Source: Prevotella sp.
GTDB taxonomy: Bacteria; Bacteroidota; Bacteroidia; Bacteroidales; Bacteroidaceae
DNA length: 15,676 nt
NCBI GenBank assembly: GCA_021636625.1
Contig: JAJWLX010000076.1
Location: 1 to 15,676 of the forward strand
Direction: 5' to 3'
Part shown: positions 13,198-15,676 of the stretch, in pieces
Numbering within the stretch: position 1 is the first letter of the stretch
Layout: each line of letters starts with the position of its first letter
Notes under the pieces: generated by a model
The model's input: only the letters and a program-made list of their open reading frames with translations
Told to the model about the DNA's origin: nothing
The model's database searches: none
Position numbers and translations under genes: made by a program

Positions 13198-13867
13198 CAG
13201 ACAAAACGTATCCCTTTTTCTTCAGCGACTCAATCTTAACGGTCACATCATGCTGAAGAGCATGGCGGAGATACGTCATCTGCACATTCACAGCCAGGGA
13301 GTTGGCATAGCTCACGGTACCCCACACCACCTCCTGTATCATCTCCTTGCTTACTACATTGCCGATATTCTTCGCCAACAGACGGAGGATGTCGGCTTGT
13401 CGGCTGGTGATGAGCACACGAGAGGAACGGGTACGAAGCTCATTGTTATTATAGCAGAAGGTGGTTTCACCGAAATGATACACCTCCTCTTCTATTGTCT
13501 CACTCTCATTCATGGAGAACCGCTCCTCTATTCTTGCCAGCAACTCTTCCGGATAGAAGGGTTTGGCAAGATAATCGTTTGCCTTCAGGGAGAAACCTTT
13601 CAGTCGATCATTCTTCTCCGTACGGTCGGTGAGAAAGAAGATAAGTACCTTCGGGTCGATGGCTCTGATGCGTTCTGCCACCTCATAGCCATCCATCTCC
13701 GGCATATTGATGTCGAGCAATACCAGGTCGGGCTTCACCTCCGGGAACTGCTCCCATGCCTTCATGCCATTTCCGGCATAAGTCACATCGTAGCCATGCT
13801 GCTGCAGGAAACTCTTCAGCAACATAGAATACTTCAAGTCATCGTCTGCAAATAATATCTTGATCAT
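13181..13867 (-). CDS. OmpR-family response regulator
   Basis: A 228-residue two-domain regulator. The receiver (about 1-118) has the acidic pocket D8-D10, the phosphorylation site D52 in LLDINMPEMDGYE, the switch residue T80 and K102 in AKPF. The C-terminal winged-helix DNA-binding domain (about 128-225) shows the OmpR pattern: LTSRQADILRLLAKN written here as ITSRQADILRLLAKN, then VWG...NSLAVNVQMTYLRHAL and KKKGYVLSV. It resembles the RprY group of Bacteroidales. It lies 34 nt downstream of its kinase gene in the same transcript. Proteins of this family bind direct repeats with an 11-bp period, exactly the type seen at 11055-11070, 11089-11105 and 15401-15417. The gene end overlaps the convergent secreted-protein gene by 17 nt. 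Confidence 0.93.
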   Translation of the reverse strand: MIKILFADDDLKYSMLLKSFLQQHGYDVTYAGNGMKAWEQFPEVKPDLVLLDINMPEMDGYEVAERIRAIDPKVLIFFLTDRTEKNDRLKGFSLKANDYLAKPFYPEELLARIEERFSMNESETIEEEVYHFGETTFCYNNNELRTRSSRVLITSRQADILRLLAKNIGNVVSKEMIQEVVWGTVSYANSLAVNVQMTYLRHALQHDVTVKIESLKKKGYVLSVISPE

Positions 13868-13901
13868 TTTTTCTGTTGTTTATAGCGTTAAACCGGATGC
13901 A

Positions 13902-15320
13902 TCAGGAGTGTTGCGGGATGACGATTGAAATTCTGGTTCCCTTGCCCACTTCGCTCTGCATCATTTTTCTGCCCCCATGGGCCTTCACAATCATATCCAC
14001 AAAACTCAAACCCAAGCCGATGCCTGGCTGCATCATATCCGGGTAAGCATTGCTGCGATAGAACTTCGTCCAGACTCTCTGCTGCTCGTCGGGCGAAATT
14101 CCGATACCATTATCTGATACAGAAATCATGACTTCCCCCTTCACGGTTTCTCGGCAGGCAACATGGATATTGACGATATCGCCAGAATACTTCACCGAGT
14201 TCTCCATCAGGTTGCTTACCACATTCAGAAGCTGGTCTCTATCTCCCATCATCCGGTTGGAAGTGCGCTGGTAATCGAACGAAACATTCACCTCCTTCTG
14301 CTTATTCTTTCGATAAACTGCCACCAGATTCTGCAAAGCGGCATGGATATCGAAAGAAGTTATCTGGAGTGGGATATGTTCCTCTGCCCTGATTACTTCC
14401 CGGAGTTTGGCGAGATAGGCAGTCAGGTTATCGCTCTCCTCTCTTACCGTCTCCATGATGAGAGCATTCTCATCCTTCTCATCAGTCTTTTGAGCAGAGA
14501 ATACGGATACACACATCTTCAGCGTCTGCACGGGGCGTTTCAGCTCGTGAATCATCGTATGCACAAAGTCGCTTCGCATCTTATCCACCTTCTTCTGCAG
14601 GAGCATCACCTTGATGAGATAAGCTATGCTCAGGAGAAGCATGATGGTAACCAGCAGACTTCCTATCATCTGCCACATCATTCCCTTCAGGATGGGCAGC
14701 ATCGGCACCTGCATCCTCATCTGCATCGACTGATACTGGATAGGATTGAAAGGCACTTCTACCAGCATTTCGTGATGAAACAAGGTAGGAGGCTCTACGA
14801 TTCTTGTCTGCCACAGACGATGCTTTCCCGTCTTCATCTCTGCCCCGATGAAATCATTGCCCAGTTTCCTACTGATGAAACGGTCAAAATGCGCCTTGTC
14901 AAAGTGGGTAAGCTGGTAAGTGGTGTAAGTATTCAGGCAATCAAAAGAATTGTTGGAATCCGTCTCACGCAAATCGAAAGTATCTCTCTTCTCCATCACG
15001 TTGCCGAATCCCGGCTTGCTATACACCACTCCACCAATGATTGTATCCGTATCCAGTGGAGAGCAAATCGTTGTACAGGGACGCTTGCTGTCTGAAAAAT
15101 ATGCAGTAACGACATAACCGATATGTGATTTTTCTCTTACCGCCGCTCCGATATTTGTCTGATAAGTGACTATTGCCTGTTCCGCCTTTTCGGCATTTTT
15201 CTTCCCCATCTCTCCCATCGAATAGGTCACGCTATTGTATAGCCAATAAGTCTGCAAGCCTAGCAGCAGGAAAGAGGAAAGGATGGCGAGCAGCCAGACT
15301 TGTTTGATTCTTCTATTCAT
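13902..15320 (-). CDS. Membrane sensor histidine kinase
   Basis: A 472-residue kinase. The first transmembrane helix is at about 7-27, a periplasmic sensor domain spans about 28-212 (with Cys at 82, 86 and 128), and the second helix is at about 214-236. A dimerisation domain follows with the phosphorylated H258 in MIHELKRPVQTLK. The HATPase domain has the N box (LMENSVKYS, N374), the G1 box DNGIGIS (D403) and the G2 box GIGLGLS. The longer frame begins at 15362, but the -7 box at 15343-15350 puts the transcript start near 15336, so MNRRIKQ at 15320 is the start. It is transcribed before the response regulator gene and divergently from the receptor-like gene at 15484. The sensor domain has no family I recognise; the ligand is unknown. 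Confidence 0.93.
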   Translation of the reverse strand: MNRRIKQVWLLAILSSFLLLGLQTYWLYNSVTYSMGEMGKKNAEKAEQAIVTYQTNIGAAVREKSHIGYVVTAYFSDSKRPCTTICSPLDTDTIIGGVVYSKPGFGNVMEKRDTFDLRETDSNNSFDCLNTYTTYQLTHFDKAHFDRFISRKLGNDFIGAEMKTGKHRLWQTRIVEPPTLFHHEMLVEVPFNPIQYQSMQMRMQVPMLPILKGMMWQMIGSLLVTIMLLLSIAYLIKVMLLQKKVDKMRSDFVHTMIHELKRPVQTLKMCVSVFSAQKTDEKDENALIMETVREESDNLTAYLAKLREVIRAEEHIPLQITSFDIHAALQNLVAVYRKNKQKEVNVSFDYQRTSNRMMGDRDQLLNVVSNLMENSVKYSGDIVNIHVACRETVKGEVMISVSDNGIGISPDEQQRVWTKFYRSNAYPDMMQPGIGLGLSFVDMIVKAHGGRKMMQSEVGKGTRISIVIPQHS

Positions 15321-15342
15321 ATCATTTTTTCTATTTTCGATG

Positions 15343-15350
15343 CAAAGGTA
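15343..15350 (-). promoter_or_regulatory. Promoter of the kinase/regulator operon (-7 box)
   Basis: TACCTTTG on the minus strand is a perfect -7 box. No TTTG is found at the -33 distance. Transcription begins near 15336, which rules out the ATG at 15362. Confidence 0.7.
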
Positions 15351-15400
15351 CAAAGATTTCACTATATATAATTAAGGTGAAGCAAGATTATTTTGCCAGC

Positions 15401-15417
15401 GTAATGTTTCAGTAATG
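15401..15417 (+). promoter_or_regulatory. Candidate OmpR-family site C (kinase / receptor)
   Basis: GTAATG is repeated with an 11-bp period (15401-15406 and 15412-15417) in the gap between the divergent kinase and receptor-like genes. It ends 5 nt before the TTTG at 15422-15425, the likely -33 box of the receptor gene, and has the gene's orientation. Confidence 0.55.
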
Positions 15418-15421
15418 ATTA

Positions 15422-15455
15422 TTTGCGATTTTGAGCCCGAAAAGCTGTTCCTTTG
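15422..15455 (+). promoter_or_regulatory. Imperfect promoter of the receptor-like gene
   Basis: A -33 TTTG (15422-15425) and a -7 TTCCTTTG (15448-15455) are 22 nt apart. The first two -7 bases are off consensus (TT for TA) and the spacer is long, as expected for a promoter needing an activator at site C. Confidence 0.5.
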
Positions 15456-15483
15456 CAGACGAAAACAAAAAACAAGGAAGAAA

Positions 15484-15676
15484 ATGAAGAAAGAAACAGT
15501 TTTATGCGCGATGCTAGCCACCGCCACCTGTGTAACAGCACAAAACGGGAAATTCCCGACATCCGGAGTTTCCGCAGACTCAATACAGACGGAAAAAGAT
15601 TCGATCAAAGCTGATAAGGAAGCCGAGATTCAAGCCGTAACCGTAACAGGTCATCGCCCGATGTACAAAATGAGAA
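15484..15676 (+). CDS. TonB-dependent receptor-like outer-membrane protein (5' part only)
   Basis: The first 64 codons of a gene that runs off the right edge. The signal peptide MKKETVLCAMLATATCVTA precedes QNGK. After a polar stretch (SIQTEKDSIKADKEAEI) comes AVTVTGHRPMYKM (about 52-63), the TonB-box/plug-start motif of Bacteroidota outer-membrane barrel proteins, often VTVTGxRPxYKMKDG. It is divergent from the two-component operon, with a shared 163-nt gap holding candidate site C. The neighbourhood suggests that the kinase and regulator control this gene. What it transports is unknown. Confidence 0.8.
   Translation, partial: MKKETVLCAMLATATCVTAQNGKFPTSGVSADSIQTEKDSIKADKEAEIQAVTVTGHRPMYKMR

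Noticed and set aside
14163..15095. 310-aa plus-strand frame, rich in His and Leu
   Set aside because: It is antisense to the histidine kinase, whose H, N and G boxes are all intact on the minus strand. No independent signals support it.
15321..15362. Longer N-terminus of the histidine kinase (ATG at 15362)
   Set aside because: The -7 box at 15343-15350 falls inside it; MNRRIKQ at 15320 directly precedes the first membrane helix.

Overview
The window reads as a chromosomal segment from a Bacteroidota bacterium, most likely Prevotellaceae (Prevotella/Segatella type). The evidence is: repeated -33 TTTG / -7 TAnnTTTG promoters (the Bacteroidota consensus) with 19-20 nt spacers, weak Shine-Dalgarno sequences at most genes, a lipidated TamA-type barrel (TamL), an OprO/P-type porin, and a TonB-receptor-like gene starting at the right edge. 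The phylum call is strong. The genus is an impression from gene content and repeat types.

Layout. 1-430: a REP-like repeat copy, a bidirectional terminator, tRNA-Lys(CTT) on the minus strand and its promoter. 427-2224: a small DUF486 membrane protein, a cluster of short palindromes, and metY (O-acetylhomoserine sulfhydrylase). 2225-2586: a gene-free stretch holding a 212-bp imperfect palindrome and two terminator hairpins. 2587-3983: a YycJ/WalJ-type metallo-hydrolase and a divergent lipoprotein gene, their promoters packed together. 3937-6864 (minus): a 52-aa protein gene, a GNAT acetyltransferase and tamL, all tightly coupled. The first two look like an AT-rich toxin-antitoxin module placed in front of tamL. 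6991-9755 (plus): a TrmH/SpoU RNA methyltransferase, a four-helix membrane protein and bifunctional hisB. 9756-9853: a second palindrome, between convergent stop codons. 9854-10915 (minus): a porin. 11183-13197 (plus): an ECF sigma factor, a probable anti-sigma factor and a secreted protein resembling a TonB plug. 13181-15320 (minus): response regulator and histidine kinase (kinase transcribed first). 15484-end (plus): start of a TonB-dependent receptor-like barrel protein.

How the parts may work together. Most of the window is housekeeping: methionine, histidine, tRNA, RNA modification and envelope assembly. Two regions look regulatory or accessory. The first is the GNAT/52-aa pair, with its own consensus promoter and a repeated 9-bp motif near the transcription start; tamL begins on a TTG that overlaps the GNAT stop codon. 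The second, at 9854-15676, is an envelope-regulation cluster. An 11-bp-period direct repeat, (T)GTAAy-n5-(T)GTAAT, lies upstream of the porin gene, between the porin and sigma genes, and between the kinase and receptor genes. That spacing is typical of OmpR/PhoB-family regulators, so the regulator encoded at 13181-13867 is the obvious candidate to bind all three.

Functional names rest on motif reading by eye. No database search was possible.
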